From contig NZ_CP117445.1 of assembly GCF_030687715.1 (NCBI RefSeq), positions 4,267,501 to 4,331,500 on the forward strand: a stretch of 64,000 bases of DNA, read 5' to 3'. Within the stretch, counting starts at the first letter, position 1, and each line of letters starts with the position of its first letter. Shown piece by piece: positions 62,957 through 64,000 of the stretch. This stretch comes from Pseudomonas sp. FP2196 (GTDB lineage Bacteria; Pseudomonadota; Gammaproteobacteria; Pseudomonadales; Pseudomonadaceae). Below the pieces are notes generated by a model. It was not told the DNA's origin and did no database searches. It worked only from the letters and a program-made list of their open reading frames with translations. Position numbers and translations under genes: made by a program.

Positions 62957-64000
62957 TTTGTAACCTTTTTGGCACGAATGCTCGAGTCTAGATTTACCAG
63001 CCCAAAAAACTTGTCTGTCGGCCGCACCTGAAGGTGCACAGAATCGTAACGGCGATCCCTTGGGGTCACCTCTTCACCGTTTTTGGTCGAAACGCCAAGG
63101 GAAATGAAGTAATCACCCGGAGCCAACTCACAGGCAATCGACAGCTCAACCTCGACGATTTCGCCCTTATGGCCAAAAGCACGGAAATCCGCAGAGTCGA
63201 GCGTTTCACTGTTCACGCCGTAAACGGTCACTCCTTCCTTGGTCTTGATGGTCATGCCGAGGATAGGGCAAACCAGATCGGTATCAAACCTGACGAACAC
63301 GGCCAACTTGAGCTTCGATCCGGTGTCGACTGCAACGGGATACTCTTGGCCGTCCGCACTTAAATGAAAGTCGATGATCGTTGCGGCACGATCGCCCCAA
63401 CGATACTCGTTGGCATTGTAGTTAGGGTGCGTATCAAATACGTCCATCCCGCCCTCAGGAGTGTGGTAGGTTTCGAGCGTGTCGACTGTAGGCTCTAGCT
63501 CAGTCACAACTGAATTCTGGGTCTTGCCGAACAACAGATCCAGATAGCGATTGACTACCTTTCGTGGCTCGCCTTGCTCTAACTGCACGCCGTCATTCAA
63601 CAGGAATGCCTTGTCGCAGTGAGTCACGATTTGTTCACTTGAATGCGTCACGAGGAGGATGCTGGTGCCATTCTCCTTCAACTTTTTCAAGCGATCGAAA
63701 CAGCGTGCCTGGAACTTCGCATCGCCAACGGCCAATGCTTCATCAACAATGAGAATGTCCGGCTCGACCTGCGCCTGAACGGAAAACGCCAAGCGCACGA
63801 GCATCCCGCTGGAATAAGTTTTTACCGGCTGATTGATAAACTCGCCGATGTCGGCAAACTCGATGATTGCATCGTACTTTTCATCGATTTCCTCTTTGCT
63901 CAAACCGAGGATCGTTGCGTTCAGGTAGACGTTTTCGCGGCCGGTGAACTCAGGATTGAATCCCGAGCCCAACTCAAGCAACGCGGCGATCCGGCCGTGG
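62953..64000 (-). CDS. wzt: O-antigen ABC transporter ATPase Wzt, N-terminus cut by window edge
   Basis: At least 349 residues run in from the right edge. Visible ATPase parts: YSSGMLVRLAFSVQ (signature), DILIVDEALAVGD (Walker B) and LLVTHSSEQI (H-loop). Walker A is outside. After about residue 200 a beta-rich Wzt C-terminal domain follows (IDFHLSADGQEYPV, GDYFISLGVSTKNGEEV), the cargo-binding module that in E. coli O9a recognises the modified chain end. The partner permease Wzm should lie just beyond the window. It overlaps the fusion gene by 4 bp. Confidence 0.9.
   Translation of the reverse strand, partial: HGRIAALLELGSGFNPEFTGRENVYLNATILGLSKEEIDEKYDAIIEFADIGEFINQPVKTYSSGMLVRLAFSVQAQVEPDILIVDEALAVGDAKFQARCFDRLKKLKENGTSILLVTHSSEQIVTHCDKAFLLNDGVQLEQGEPRKVVNRYLDLLFGKTQNSVVTELEPTVDTLETYHTPEGGMDVFDTHPNYNANEYRWGDRAATIIDFHLSADGQEYPVAVDTGSKLKLAVFVRFDTDLVCPILGMTIKTKEGVTVYGVNSETLDSADFRAFGHKGEIVEVELSIACELAPGDYFISLGVSTKNGEEVTPRDRRYDSVHLQVRPTDKFFGLVNLDSSIRAKKVTN

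Overview
The window looks like a chromosomal segment of a Pseudomonas of the P. fluorescens group. The indications are high-GC coding sequence with strong third-position bias, OprI, CysB, an arginine-type EF-P with EarP, kdpFABC-kdpDE, WbpM/WbpL-type O-antigen genes and several typical Pseudomonas REP repeats. No rRNA, tRNA, CRISPR array, prophage or replication origin was recognised. This assignment rests on recognised protein families; no database search was possible.

Layout. 1-16.9 kb is core metabolism and regulation: a cut spermidine-synthase-like gene, a class II DAHP synthase, a YcaQ-type glycosylase, three LysR regulators (one is CysB), an OhrR/Ohr peroxide module with a secreted esterase-like protein, earP-efp, a Gre-like factor, a universal stress protein, a nucleotidase, a PanE-like reductase, a thioredoxin-like protein, a PilZ protein and a class I DAHP synthase. 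16.9-24.3 kb is envelope and transcription: GNAT, oprI, an L,D-transpeptidase, tesA, an ABC transporter pair and greB. At 24.5-25.8 kb sits an intact IS3-family element with a CCA target duplication. 25.8-34.5 kb holds DoxX, an MltF-like transglycosylase, TatD, a chemoreceptor behind an ANR-like box, Mpo1-like, thioesterase, CHAD, lipoprotein and patatin genes. 34.6-42.7 kb is the complete kdpFABCDE potassium system on the minus strand, including the 29-residue KdpF. 43.1-48.1 kb carries an ethanolamine-type permease, a TetR/ketosynthase/SDR cluster and a ComEA-like protein.

48.2-64 kb is a surface-polysaccharide locus and the most interesting part. wbpM lies at its edge. A plus-strand block (50.6-56.3 kb) combines a GtrII-like membrane glycosyltransferase, a GtrB-like polyprenyl-phosphate glycosyltransferase and a GtrA-like flippase with a DegT aminotransferase and a fused acetyltransferase/ketoisomerase. 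Together these look like a periplasmic decoration system that makes its own dTDP-3-acetamido-3,6-dideoxyhexose. A facing minus-strand block (64-56.4 kb) encodes Wzt with a C-terminal cargo domain, a 1425-residue protein whose N-terminal half is laid out like the WbdD chain terminator (methyltransferase, kinase-like region, coiled coil) and whose C-terminal half has two glycosyltransferase domains, a WbpL-type initiator and an acyltransferase. The blocks meet at a 25-bp perfect inverted repeat. My reading is one ABC-exported O-antigen, capped and measured by the fusion protein and decorated after export by the Gtr block. This is inference from domain order and neighbourhood.
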